NCBI GenBank assembly: GCA_001936135.1
Contig: CP012816.1
Location: forward strand, 366,001-430,000
Length of the DNA stretch: 64,000 nt
Source: Saccharomycopsis fibuligera x Saccharomycopsis cf. fibuligera
Lineage: Eukaryota > Ascomycota > Saccharomycetes > Ascoideales > Saccharomycopsidaceae
Reading direction: 5' to 3'
Part shown: positions 50,038 through 59,991 of the stretch, in pieces
How the letters are laid out: each line of letters begins with the position of its first letter
Numbering within the stretch: the stretch's first letter is position 1
Made by a program: the position numbers and the translations under genes
Notes under the pieces: generated by a model
What the model was told of the DNA's origin: nothing
What the model saw: the letters and a program-made list of their open reading frames with translations, nothing else
The model's database searches: none

Positions 50038-50970
50038 AGGTATCTAGCAAACCGGATGCGCACACACACACACGCAACACCAAGGCCCAACGAGCAATGA
50101 GTGCGGCGCGTGTCGCCAGCGTCGCGAAACAGCTATGTGATTTGCGGCTGTCAGGGTGCCGCAGCAGAAACGTCGTCCAACACTGTCGCACACGACCCGC
50201 GCAAGTCCCGCGCAAGTCCATGCGCGGGGACGCAAGAATCATCAGGACGGCCCTGGTCCTCGAGGATTATGCAGCTAGCTGCGCGATGCTGCTGCAGGTT
50301 TGCTGGTTTTTGTGGTTTTTGTGTGTTTCTGTGATCTTTTTGCCTTTTATTTTGAATTTCTTTTTCTTGCGATGAGATAAAGAAAAAAACCCGATCGACT
50401 GGAGGGCTGATAAAAAACATTAATACTGCTGCTGCAAACAGCACATTTGGAACAATCGCAATCGCCTACAAGTGGCACTAGCGGGTGCAACCACGACTCT
50501 CGCTTATCTCTCTTATCTTGAGCAGCGCCAGTTCGTTCGTGAATCTGCTATTCGTCTTTTAGTCTGCAGACTAAGTCAGCGCTAGTCTGGCAATCCAGTG
50601 ATTTGACATCCCGGATTCACTTAGCGCAGGCCGAATCGAAGGAAAAATTTTTTTTTTTTTACTTTTTCTGCTGCACTTTGTGCGCTCGGCGCGCGCGGCG
50701 CATTTTTTCGCTTTATCTCTCCTTCCATAATATTGCTGTATCCGATTAGATCATTTTATCAGCATGAAGCAGCAGCAGCAGAAAAAAATTTTTTTTTGTC
50801 TTCGAGCATGATTTTTTATATATACTTCCCCAAGGTATCCGCATATTTTCTTTTCCACACTTGTTTCTTTTGGTTTTGACGCCTGCCCTAGTGCCTCTCG
50901 CCTTTGTCTCTCCCATCCTCCATCTTGCCATCCTCCACTCGCTACACGGTTCCAACGCATACTCGCGCAC

Positions 50971-51050
50971 ACTCGCACACTCGCACACTCGCACACTCGC
51001 ACACTCGCACACTCGCACACTCGCACACTCGCACACTCGCACACTCGCAC
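50971..51050. repeat. 8-bp tandem repeat, ten perfect copies, upstream of CNT gene
   Basis: ACTCGCAC repeated exactly ten times, ending 70 bp before the CNT ATG, so probably within its 5' leader or core promoter. A CA-rich tail follows. It encodes Ser/His/Thr-type open frames on both strands by chance. Confidence 0.97.
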
Positions 51051-51120
51051 ACACACGCTTGCGATTTTCCTCTCGGCAATTGCACGGTTTTTTGGTTCAA
51101 AGTAGCATAGCGTACAAAAC

Positions 51121-52968
51121 ATGTCTGACAATATTGAGGTGGCCTCTGAAAAAAAGCAGCGTCCGTCGCAAGACGTCGCTGACGCAAGTGCTCGTCAGTG
51201 CTCTGAGAGCCCTAGCCCCAGCACGAAAAAAGAGCCTGCTCGTTATGACGAAAAAAGACTCGATGATGTTGCAAACACCAACAGTAACGACCTCGTCAAT
51301 GGGGATGACGACACTAGCGACGGCACTAGTAGCAGAAAACTCTCTCTTTTTCAAAGAGTCAAGTACTCCTATCCAAGATGGAGATGGGCTATGCATCTTT
51401 TCTGGGTTCTATTCTTTACTGCGTGGTGGATTTCTATTCTCGCACAACCCAAGCAGCGCCACAAGTGGTTGATCCCTACGGTTTTCTATGGTTTTGTGAT
51501 GTTCAGATTCTTCACCTTGTACGTTCCTTTCGTCAGATGGTTTATGACCGCTTGCAAGTATGTCTGGTCCCATGCGCTTTCTGTCAGAAACAGGATTATT
51601 CCTGAAAAATTCAGACTTTTGGCTGGTGCTGTTTTGACGGTGGCCGTGATGCTCATTGGCTCCTTGGTTCCAGAAGAAACTAAGGATTCCAAAAGAGGTG
51701 ACCGTATGATTTCTTTCTTTGGCATTGTTGTTGCTCTTTCCGGCTTGTACTTGACCAGCACCAACAGGTCAAAGATCAGATGGATCACTGTTATCAACGG
51801 TATGCTCATGCAGTACATTATTGCTCTTTTTGTCCTCAGAACTAGGGCAGGTTACGATATTTTCAAGTTTATTTCTGATTTAGCTGAAGAGTTCCTTGGT
51901 TTTGCCAAAAATGGTGTGGCGTTCATCACCAGCAGTGACATTTCCCAGTTGGGTATGTTTTTCTTCACCGTCTTACCTGCTGTGTTGTTTTTCATTGCTG
52001 TTGTGTATGTCTTGCTTTATGTCGGTTTCATCCAGTGGGCCACCGCTAAGTTCTCCAAGTTTTTCTTTTGGTCCTTGAAAGTTTCTGGTGGTGAAGCTGT
52101 TGTGGCTGCTGCTTCTCCATTCATTGGTATCGGAGAATCCGCTGTTTTGATCAAAGGGTTGATGCCATACTTGACCACTGCCGAAATCCATCAAGTCATG
52201 TGTTCTGGTTTTGCTACCATTTCTGGGTCTGTGCTCATCTCTTACATTGGTCTCGGTATCAACTCCCAAGCTTTAGTCTCTTCTTGTGTTATGTCGATTC
52301 CTGCTTCGTTGTCTGTTTCCAAGTTGAGATACCCTGAGGTTGAAAACTCCTTGACTGCTGGTGACTGCACTATACCTGATGGCGATGAAAATTTATCTGA
52401 AGAACAGAAGCCTCGTAATGTATTACAAGCTTTCTCTAATGGTGCTTACTTGGGTCTTGTGGTTGCTGGTACAATTATGACCAATCAACTTTGTATCATT
52501 GCCGCTGTTGCTTTTTTCAATGCCTTACTTACCTGGTTTGGTAACTTCTGGAATATTCATCAAGGTTTGACTTTGGAATTAATTGGCAGTTATATTCTTT
52601 ATCCTGTGGCCTTCTTGCTTGGTGCTCCAAGAGATGAATTGTTGCCAATTGCTGAGTTGATTGCCATGAAGTTTATTGAAAACGAATATAATGGTTACTC
52701 TACTTTGATCGGTAAAGCTCCATACAACACCATGAGTAAAAGAGGACAATTATTGGCTACTTATTCTCTTTGCGGTTTTGCCAACTTTGGTTCCGTTGGT
52801 ACCCAATTGGGCGTGTTGGGTACTTTAGCTCCAACAAAGGCCAGAATCATTTCTGAAACCGTTTTCTCTGCTTTGATCACTGGTGGTATTAGCACTTTGT
52901 TGTCAGCCTGTGTTGCTGGCATGGTCATTCATGACTTGTCTAATTTCAAGGTTAGCAACAAGGAGTAA
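51121..52968 (+). CDS. CNT: Concentrative nucleoside transporter (CNT family)
   Basis: 615 residues, close to Candida albicans CNT (about 608). A polar, Ser-rich cytosolic N-terminus of about 85 residues precedes about a dozen membrane segments. The CNT signature regions are present: GGEAVVAAASPFIGIGESAVLIKG, ISGSVLISYIGLGI and, near the end, YSLCGFANFGSVGTQLGVLG, which line the nucleoside and cation sites in characterised CNTs. It imports purine/pyrimidine nucleosides with protons or Na+. An in-frame TAG six codons upstream fixes the start at 51121. The gene is absent from S. cerevisiae, which supports a CTG-clade host. Its leader follows the 8-bp array and GC-rich block. Confidence 0.93.
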   Translation: MSDNIEVASEKKQRPSQDVADASARQCSESPSPSTKKEPARYDEKRLDDVANTNSNDLVNGDDDTSDGTSSRKLSLFQRVKYSYPRWRWAMHLFWVLFFTAWWISILAQPKQRHKWLIPTVFYGFVMFRFFTLYVPFVRWFMTACKYVWSHALSVRNRIIPEKFRLLAGAVLTVAVMLIGSLVPEETKDSKRGDRMISFFGIVVALSGLYLTSTNRSKIRWITVINGMLMQYIIALFVLRTRAGYDIFKFISDLAEEFLGFAKNGVAFITSSDISQLGMFFFTVLPAVLFFIAVVYVLLYVGFIQWATAKFSKFFFWSLKVSGGEAVVAAASPFIGIGESAVLIKGLMPYLTTAEIHQVMCSGFATISGSVLISYIGLGINSQALVSSCVMSIPASLSVSKLRYPEVENSLTAGDCTIPDGDENLSEEQKPRNVLQAFSNGAYLGLVVAGTIMTNQLCIIAAVAFFNALLTWFGNFWNIHQGLTLELIGSYILYPVAFLLGAPRDELLPIAELIAMKFIENEYNGYSTLIGKAPYNTMSKRGQLLATYSLCGFANFGSVGTQLGVLGTLAPTKARIISETVFSALITGGISTLLSACVAGMVIHDLSNFKVSNKE

Positions 52969-53373
52969 ACAATTGCCCAAAGCAATGAATCTCAAATAGC
53001 CTTTTCTCTCTCTCTCTCTATCTCTTTTTTTTTTAACCCTTCTCATTGTTTTTCGATTTCTAAGCCCAGTTTTGGCGTTTTCTGCTGACGTTTGTGTTTT
53101 GTTCCACTTTTGCTCCATTACCATTTTTTTCTTCAGTTCGTTTGTCTCTTTCACAAACCTCGTTTTATCCTTTGATTATTTGCCTTTTTTATCACTTTAT
53201 ATCAGGGCCTTACAATAATCAATGATCCTCAAAGTTATCATAAAATGCCTTCTGCCCTTCAGTAAAACCTTGTAGGAGTCTGGCACTCCTTATATTATAT
53301 AGTGTCTTATATGTAAACGGGTGGTTAGGTTTTTGTGTATTGGTTGCGTGTATTTTTCATTTTATTTTTTTCT

Positions 53374-53410
<37 letters not shown>

Positions 53411-53741
53411 TTTGTTTGTTTTTGAATCAATGCTCTTCTTTAGTACTTTTTGTTTATCATGTACATTTCGTTAATCATTATTTTGACCAATTATGATCAA
53501 GATATTGGCACTGTTCGAACATTTTTTGTCAACTGTTTCTGTAATGGCTTTTATATCAGCATCTAAATATCTGACAGCGCTAAAGTGCTGGTTCGATATA
53601 CAAGATCAAACTAGCTAGTAGTGACTGCATGTGCCTATTTATTATCATAAGTTCCTATCTATGAGTCTACGTGAGTCTACTTATTTTGTTATTTTATATT
53701 TGCCTTCAAAAAGCTTTTTTGATAGTATACACAAACTAAGC
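52969..53741. other. Convergent intergenic region with T34 tract
   Basis: 773 bp between the CNT and SIN4 stops. T34 at 53376-53409 and CT-rich sequence at 53000-53040. No gene found. Confidence 0.55.
53376..53409. repeat. T34 homopolymer tract
   Basis: Uninterrupted T run between the convergent CNT and SIN4 genes. Confidence 0.95.
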
Positions 53742-56700
53742 TCAACTGATGTTAACAAAACATGCACCGCAAAAACAGTATCGCTGAAACGCCATGTCCC
53801 AGTTATTCGTGGTATTCTTCACACGATTCTGCCCACCTCCGCTTTTCAAAATTACACTAAGATCATCAATACTTGATATCAGACCACATCTAACGCACCT
53901 TTTAATCCGATGAGCTGGTTTGGTAATATTGGCTTCTATCTTTTGAGCTTCTTCATGTTTGTTAGCAGGAGCATTGCCTTTTTTAGTACTACTGCTACCA
54001 TATTTCTTACCCGTAGGGTTATACTGTTTGGCTTTTTGGTTTGTAAAAATTTTAGATGGAATTGGCCCACCGAAAACGTTAAAATAATTACAATGATCAG
54101 TCGGTTTTTCTGGTATCAACTTCCTTCTCAAGTAATCAAGTCTTTCTCCGCGATTGTAGGAGTAGCTTGGAGTGACTAAATGTCTTTCTGTATCTTGTAC
54201 AACCACTGTTTCAACTGAGGCTTTAGGCAATTTCGGTTCATCTTTTCTAAAACTCTTGCTACTTGAGACATTTGTCAGCCAGCCTTTGTTATCATAGAGC
54301 CCCAACCAGCTTAAGTCATAGTAATACAATTGACTGCAATTCGTTTCTTTTCTAATGGTTTCATTGAACATTTTTATGGTGGTCTTGGAAGCTTCTAAAA
54401 GCTCCTCTGGAATCACTCCCTGACAAATAAGCCTTTGTTCTATTACCAACAAGGACAGTTGCGTATGTTTAGCATTAGCAGCACTGCTATTGTTGCTAGC
54501 ATTATTATTCTTTTTACTGTTATAGTTGTTAATGGAATTTTTTACTGAAAAATCTGCAGTGTTTAAAAATTTTTCAAATGACTCAATATTTACTAACGAA
54601 CCATTAATTGTTGCTTTCAAATGCTTAGCAGCATGAAATACAGTACTTTCCTCTCCAACACCATATTCGTCAACAAATTTTGTGGCGAAAGTATTAAGTT
54701 GTCTAAGGCCTTTGATAGAGTTTATAAGCAATACTCTAGGCACCTTTGCTAATATAAGCGGCATTGCTAATGAATTGGAAAACGCTTCTTGAAACTTTTG
54801 TGGTGGTCCTGCGGATAAAATGGTAATGCTAAGCAATTCTTGAGCAATAAAAGCCACGAAGTTAACAACCCATTTCGCCACGCCTAATGATTCAGCAAGA
54901 ATTTCTGCTCTCCATTCTGTATTAACTAAACGCAAAGCTTCTCTAGGCAGAAGCTTCTGAGGTTGCTTGCTTTTTAGCTGACTTATTCTTTGAATGTCTT
55001 TATACCACCCTTTCAAGGTTATCATTATACCAAAAGCACATAGTCTTAGATTCAAAACTGCCCAGGCAATTTTCCCTGACTTGCTGCGTTGCCAATTGGC
55101 ACTAGTCCCTAATGCCATTTGCAAGCTTATTAATCTTTGCAATGGAGGATTTCCCAAAAGCTTATCGAGTTGTTCATTTGAATAAAGCAAAGAAAATTTT
55201 AATGCACTATATGATTCCTGAATGATTCCAGTTATCAACTTTTGTGCAAGTTGGGGATCATTTTGTCTGTACTTTTCAATTTCTAGTTGCATCACAGCAA
55301 TCAAATCATCTGTGCATACACTTCTAAAACAGCTTGAAGAATGAGTCCGCGCAAATGCCGCGCTTATTGTTAGCCTGTCTAAAGGATTGAGCTCACTGTG
55401 ACTTGATTTCGCGGTGTTTTCGGCCACTACCAAAAGAATTTCATTGCTATTTGAAGTTTTATTTATCAATCTATCACGTTGACTCTTAATTTTTGGGTTG
55501 GGCAAGTACACTGCTGCGGACATATTAGGTGATATAATTGCAAAGGAAGGAGATTCTTTAAATTTTTGAATCTTGAATCCCGCATCATATATTGACATTA
55601 TCATTGTTGGAATTTCAGATTCTGCTGAGTCAGAGATGCTTGAATCTGTTGTCAGTTTTTCAACGTCAACATTTGTCTTGCGAAGCTCTTGCTCGCCATC
55701 TTTGCTTCTCAGAATACCACATTTTTTTTTCAAGTTGTTGGTGTGCCGTATTTCAACGTTTCCATCCTCAAAGATTAAATATAAAAAGGCATTATGTGAA
55801 ATTGTATTTAAACAGGCGACTGGGCTTCCACAACGTAATATTTCTCTCGTCACCAAGTCCAATTCTGTATCTGATGATAATTTACTTGCATCGGAGCTGT
55901 CACCGTCGCCTGAATTACTATTGCTTTCACTCTTTTTGAGTTTTGTAAAAATACTGTTCAAGTTAGAAGACATGCTGGCTAACTGGTATCTCACTACTGT
56001 GGAAGTATAAACGCCATTTTTCAACATTTCTTGTAGAACCACAATAGCACTGGTCTCTGACTCTGAGCTGTAGCCAGCAGAGACTAATTTAATTTGTGAA
56101 ACCTCTTGAGGAAGCCCATTTATACTAAGCGGGCAAATGTATTGTTGCGTTATTCTGTTGATGATCAATGATGGAGGTATTATAGGATCTTTCTGTGGCA
56201 TTGAGGAGCTATTTTTCTTCAAGTATTCTGCTTCTTGTGCCAAAGTGCCCCAGTCAATAGTTATGTTATACACTTTCAACAATCTGGTAAAAGAGCAGTA
56301 TGCAAGGAGGTAAATGGTACCATTTTTGTGAAATCCAAAACTTGCATACGATATCAAACTGTGGGCGTAATTGTTAGGATAGTTATGCTTGTCAAGAGGT
56401 TCAGTGACTCTCAGAAAGTTTAACTTATGCGAGCTTTGGTACCAAAGGCAAACTTCGCCATTTTTTCGTACCCCAATACACGCTTGTTTCGCTGGAAATG
56501 GATGCAACGCTCCAATGGGTCTTTGAGGATGAAAGCTATATGAAAATACATATCCACTATCTTCATTATTTAAATCCGTTTTCAATGCATCTGATGAGGT
56601 ACCTACTCTGACGGCAGGCATCATATAGTACACCATTTTATCCATATTAAGCCATTGGAGCCCAATTATTTTAGTTGGAAAATCACCACATGCACTTTGA

Positions 56701-57248
56701 TCTACTATAGTTGAATTGATATCGGGGAAGTTAGCAGGTTTGAAAGTGACTGTTTTCATATCATCTGTTGGTGCATCTTGCACAGTATCGTTGTAAACCA
56801 TAACAAAATCATTGAATGACGAGTAAATATATTGGTCATTGGCATCTTTGGAAATACCACTGGCGTAAATAGTCGTATTTCCAGCGGCATCAGAGCAAGA
56901 AAGGTAATCACCCCCAGAACTCCATTCAATGTATGTTATTGGTAGTAACTTCATTTGACTATTTTTGATTCCAGAAATATTCCCATGTTCTCTGGAATGG
57001 TTAGCAATCATGCCAATATTATTTTTCAAATGCCCGCTAGCATTAAATTGTGATGCAGGGTTCATTGTATCATCTTCCAATGGGGTTTGCACTGCAAAGT
57101 TTCGAGGATTGGCAAGTCGCCAACTGTGACCATCGATTGATTCCATGTAGGTGACTGACAAATTGTAATTGCCAGACGAATCCAAGGAGGAATAAGCAAT
57201 AAACCCGTTTTTGGACCATGATATGGTCTTACAACTATCCGTTGTCAT
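53742..57248 (-). CDS. SIN4: Mediator complex tail subunit Med16 / Sin4
   Basis: 1168 residues (yeast Sin4 974). The N-terminal part reads like a beta-propeller, with repeated WS/WSSGGDYLSCSD and KNGEVCLWYQSS blades. The central and C-terminal parts are helical. The C-terminus has a zinc-binding-like set CVRCGLISS ... YCFCGACF, as in fungal Med16. The start MTTDSCKTISWSKNGFIAYSS fits the family's first blade. Sin4 anchors the Mediator tail module (Med2, Med3, Med15) and relays activator signals to RNA polymerase II. Expansion over the yeast length comes from Ser/Asn-rich loops. Family assignment is by pattern; I could not score it. Confidence 0.8.
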   Translation of the reverse strand: MTTDSCKTISWSKNGFIAYSSLDSSGNYNLSVTYMESIDGHSWRLANPRNFAVQTPLEDDTMNPASQFNASGHLKNNIGMIANHSREHGNISGIKNSQMKLLPITYIEWSSGGDYLSCSDAAGNTTIYASGISKDANDQYIYSSFNDFVMVYNDTVQDAPTDDMKTVTFKPANFPDINSTIVDQSACGDFPTKIIGLQWLNMDKMVYYMMPAVRVGTSSDALKTDLNNEDSGYVFSYSFHPQRPIGALHPFPAKQACIGVRKNGEVCLWYQSSHKLNFLRVTEPLDKHNYPNNYAHSLISYASFGFHKNGTIYLLAYCSFTRLLKVYNITIDWGTLAQEAEYLKKNSSSMPQKDPIIPPSLIINRITQQYICPLSINGLPQEVSQIKLVSAGYSSESETSAIVVLQEMLKNGVYTSTVVRYQLASMSSNLNSIFTKLKKSESNSNSGDGDSSDASKLSSDTELDLVTREILRCGSPVACLNTISHNAFLYLIFEDGNVEIRHTNNLKKKCGILRSKDGEQELRKTNVDVEKLTTDSSISDSAESEIPTMIMSIYDAGFKIQKFKESPSFAIISPNMSAAVYLPNPKIKSQRDRLINKTSNSNEILLVVAENTAKSSHSELNPLDRLTISAAFARTHSSSCFRSVCTDDLIAVMQLEIEKYRQNDPQLAQKLITGIIQESYSALKFSLLYSNEQLDKLLGNPPLQRLISLQMALGTSANWQRSKSGKIAWAVLNLRLCAFGIMITLKGWYKDIQRISQLKSKQPQKLLPREALRLVNTEWRAEILAESLGVAKWVVNFVAFIAQELLSITILSAGPPQKFQEAFSNSLAMPLILAKVPRVLLINSIKGLRQLNTFATKFVDEYGVGEESTVFHAAKHLKATINGSLVNIESFEKFLNTADFSVKNSINNYNSKKNNNASNNSSAANAKHTQLSLLVIEQRLICQGVIPEELLEASKTTIKMFNETIRKETNCSQLYYYDLSWLGLYDNKGWLTNVSSSKSFRKDEPKLPKASVETVVVQDTERHLVTPSYSYNRGERLDYLRRKLIPEKPTDHCNYFNVFGGPIPSKIFTNQKAKQYNPTGKKYGSSSTKKGNAPANKHEEAQKIEANITKPAHRIKRCVRCGLISSIDDLSVILKSGGGQNRVKNTTNNWDMAFQRYCFCGACFVNIS

Positions 57249-57695
57249 AGCCTATATATGCTTTTGGATATGGATTTCGTTCGGGAGAGCCATAGAGCCG
57301 TTACTTCAACTATCGTTATTATTGTAGAATGCAAACAAAAATAGTCTTCAATTTCAGAGCTCTGGGCGGACATTAAGATATTACCCTGCACATATAAAGT
57401 ATCCGTACTATTGGTATAGTTTAAAAAAATTGACGTGCGTACAATACAATTTAAAAGACAAAATTGTTAAGTCTACTATATATTTCCGAGTTACTGTTTG
57501 ATAGCAAGAGATATTGCTGTATTATAAATTTCGGCCCAATGTAATCAACAATTAACGATAATAATATACCAAATAATGCGTCAAGCTTTAAAAGAAGAAA
57601 AGAGAAAGGAAAAGAAGAAAAGAGAAAGGAAAAGAAAAAAGATAATGAAAATTATAATAAATAAAAAAAAGTCGTAAATCATAGCCTATTATGTT
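57249..57695 (-). promoter_or_regulatory. Intergenic: CDC7 3' region and ... SIN4 promoter side spacer
   Basis: 447 bp upstream of the SIN4 ATG and downstream of the CDC7 stop on the same strand order. It contains a perfect 20-bp purine tandem repeat (57591-57630) close to the CDC7 stop. No gene seen. Confidence 0.4.
57591..57630. repeat. 20-bp polypurine tandem repeat, two perfect copies
   Basis: AAAGAAGAAAAGAGAAAGGA at 57591 and again at 57611, followed by further A/G-rich sequence. Confidence 0.95.
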
Positions 57696-59675
57696 TTAGT
57701 AATATTCTTGGCTTGAGTCAAACTCATCAACATAAGCCTCAGTAGTTTGGAACTCGCTGAAAAATGCATGGTTGAGGGCCTCATCAGCAGAGAGCCTTTC
57801 ACTAAAGTTTAAGTCCATTAGTGACTTTAATAAATGGAAAAGTGATTTGTGTTTGATACCTGCCTCCGAATCATCAACAGTGCCATATTCGTCCAAACAG
57901 CCTAATGTTTCATAGGCAACACTATCACTAGGAAGAGTTCCTTCCTCGTCTTCCATGTTCAAGGCCCAGTATACTAGTTCGCTGAAACTTCGCGGATTAT
58001 TATTCAAAGTCGGCAAATTTGTATCAAAACCCAAGCCGTGTAAGGCCGCACAGTGTTTCATCAAGTGTATACCATATATTGAAGAAAGCTCAACCAACGC
58101 GTCAACATCATCCTGTGAATCAAAAAAAGGAAATCTGCGGGATATAAGCGATAATAGTATAGCGCCTGCTGACCATATATCAATTTTAGTGCTTTGATTA
58201 GGACATTTAAACAAAACCTCTGGCGCTCTGAAGCCTCTGGTACCTGCTCTGTTAGCTCTTCTGGCGGGCCGGTCGTCATCCTTTGGGTATCCTTTTATGT
58301 CTGTATCAATGTTGTCGTCTATTGAAAGACCACCTTCCACACAGGGACAAGTGTATTTGTGCTCAGAAGGATCTTTCGCTGTTTCTGCTAGCCCAAAATC
58401 CACTAATACTCCCCTTCTTGTTATAGGATTGAAAAGGAAGTTATTTGGCTTAACATCTCTATGAATGATTAATCTTGAATGTACAAATGAGAGAGCAGAT
58501 AGTAATTCGTACATGTATATTTTGATACCATCAAAAGGCAAATCCCTGTAATAATCACGGAAATCAGCATGTTCACAGTATGGAAGAACAATAATTATTT
58601 GATCTTGGTAGCGGAGGGCATCGACAATTCGCACAATATTGCGACAGCCTGATAAATCATAAAGAAATTTTAGTTCGCTGTATATTCTTTGAGGTGAGGA
58701 GGTAACGTAGACTTTTTTCAAGGCAACTAACGGGTATATCTTTTTGTTAACATTCTGCGCTTGCACCTTATTGGTGTATGTGTGGGCTTTGTTAATTTTG
58801 ATAACTTTATTAGAAACTCCTAAAAGGTCTTCTGCTTTATACACAGACGAAAATGTTCCTTCTCCTATTTTCTCCAAAACCTTGTATCTTTTTACTAGAC
58901 CTTGAAATTTAGTCTGTAAATCATATATCTCGTCATCTTGTACTTTCATAACCTCTTTCTTTTCTTCTCTATTCTTCTCTATTTTAGCTATACGCAGTTG
59001 ATGTTCTGGATCAACAACCCTAATGTCAATCTTACTATGCGATGTTCGATCGGGATTTTCAGGAGTTGTAGGTTCTTCCAGCGGCGTTATGCTAAGAGCG
59101 ACAGCCACTTTCTCTTTATTCGCTTGTGTGCCTAGTTCTGAATTCTTTCTATTAAAATTGTCGTGGAGCTGAGGCTCATCACGAGGCGTAATTTCTGGAG
59201 AGAGTTGCAATAGAAGCCTATTCTCTTCTTCCACTTGTTCTGCACGTTGTTGTTCCGGATGTTTATCTGACTGCTTATCCAACTGCTCTGCTAATTTCTG
59301 CTCCAATTTCTGTTCTTCCTGACTTCGCTGGTGTTGTTGTTGTTGTTGACGCTGTTGATGGCGCTGTGTTGATGGCATAAGTGAAGGCAGCACTGACGGC
59401 TTTGATCTGGAAACAAGTTTCTTGGTCAAATTGCAACCTTTTGTGTTTTTGCGCCGCGGAGACCCGATTCTTTTAAACTTTCTGTCAATACTTGAGAAGT
59501 CTAGCTCAAGCAAAGACTTTCTTTTCTTAACAGATTTGATACTGTCACTTGGTGACACTTGAGGCGACACATACGGCGGCGGTAAACCAAATGGTTTTGT
59601 TGGTGTTCGTGGCGTGCCCACAGGTTGAGAACTATATGGCAAACGAATATGTGACTCGCTTGTATGTAAAGTCAT
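57696..59675 (-). CDS. CDC7: Cdc7 (DDK) replication-initiation protein kinase
   Basis: 659 residues (yeast 507; the extra length is an N-terminal disordered, Gln-rich region of about 260 residues). The kinase domain starts at about 262 with YKVLEKIGEGTFSSVYKAED. It has VALKKVYVTSSPQRIYSEL, HRDVKPNNFLFN and VDFGLAE. The Cdc7-specific insertion in the activation segment (CPCVEGGLSIDDN ... RRANRAGTRGFRAPEVLFKC) is clear, as is the second insert before the C-lobe end (LFHLLKSLMDLNFSERLSADEALNHAFF). With Dbf4 it phosphorylates Mcm2-7 to fire origins. The N-terminus has several SP/TP sites (GTPRTPTKP, QVSPSDS). Divergent from a p24 gene; an MCB-type ACGCGT lies 158 bp upstream. Confidence 0.95.
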   Translation of the reverse strand: MTLHTSESHIRLPYSSQPVGTPRTPTKPFGLPPPYVSPQVSPSDSIKSVKKRKSLLELDFSSIDRKFKRIGSPRRKNTKGCNLTKKLVSRSKPSVLPSLMPSTQRHQQRQQQQQHQRSQEEQKLEQKLAEQLDKQSDKHPEQQRAEQVEEENRLLLQLSPEITPRDEPQLHDNFNRKNSELGTQANKEKVAVALSITPLEEPTTPENPDRTSHSKIDIRVVDPEHQLRIAKIEKNREEKKEVMKVQDDEIYDLQTKFQGLVKRYKVLEKIGEGTFSSVYKAEDLLGVSNKVIKINKAHTYTNKVQAQNVNKKIYPLVALKKVYVTSSPQRIYSELKFLYDLSGCRNIVRIVDALRYQDQIIIVLPYCEHADFRDYYRDLPFDGIKIYMYELLSALSFVHSRLIIHRDVKPNNFLFNPITRRGVLVDFGLAETAKDPSEHKYTCPCVEGGLSIDDNIDTDIKGYPKDDDRPARRANRAGTRGFRAPEVLFKCPNQSTKIDIWSAGAILLSLISRRFPFFDSQDDVDALVELSSIYGIHLMKHCAALHGLGFDTNLPTLNNNPRSFSELVYWALNMEDEEGTLPSDSVAYETLGCLDEYGTVDDSEAGIKHKSLFHLLKSLMDLNFSERLSADEALNHAFFSEFQTTEAYVDEFDSSQEYY

Positions 59676-59991
59676 TGTAACAGGCGTTCAGTGCTCCAGT
59701 GGTGGTTCAATAGCCTGGTGGCGCAGATCAAAAAAGACTGCTTGCTTCGTTTTGTCGATGTTCCTGTTTCCTGTTTCCTGTGATGATAGTGATGGCGTTG
59801 AGCTCAGAACAAAAATAAATTCTTTTTCTTTTACGCGTATTGCAGAAGTCACGTGCATTCCGAGGGTCAAGGTCTTACCGGGGGCAGCGAGCAAAGAAGA
59901 AAACCAAAAATCAAACAAAAACAAAGAGACAAGTCAAAGTCAACAGACAGCTGTCAAGTTACAGTAGCGTTATCACCCATCATCATACGCA
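59676..59991. promoter_or_regulatory. Divergent promoter CDC7 / p24 gene with ACGCGT and CACGTG
   Basis: 316 bp. ACGCGT at 59833-59838 is the MluI cell-cycle box core bound by MBF in yeasts, and TCACGTGC (core CACGTG 59850-59855) is a Cbf1-type E-box. Their placement between the two starts suggests cell-cycle input to CDC7; this is inference. Confidence 0.55.

Larger units (their letters stand above)
48619..51120. other. 2.5-kb GC-rich gene-free block between array and CNT gene
   Basis: Divergent intergenic region. From about 48,720 to 50,350 the sequence is far richer in G+C than the rest of the window (44 of 60 bases at 49981-50040). It carries a perfect 12-bp-arm hairpin (49525-49557), a 14-bp palindrome (49718-49731), 9-bp repeats (50011-50037) and an 8-bp array near the CNT start. 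Open frames here lack an ATG start or domains. Confidence 0.7.

Noticed and set aside
48720-50720. Centromere
   Set aside because: Gene-free length would fit, but I found no long flanking inverted repeats and no specific signature; it is left only as one possibility for testing.
50971-51050. CRISPR-like array
   Set aside because: Contiguous 8-bp units without spacers, in a eukaryotic genome; it is a minisatellite.
50861-51472. 203-codon + frame spanning the 8-bp array
   Set aside because: It is out of frame with the CNT gene, reads the repeat as Ser/His/Thr and overlaps the real CNT coding region.
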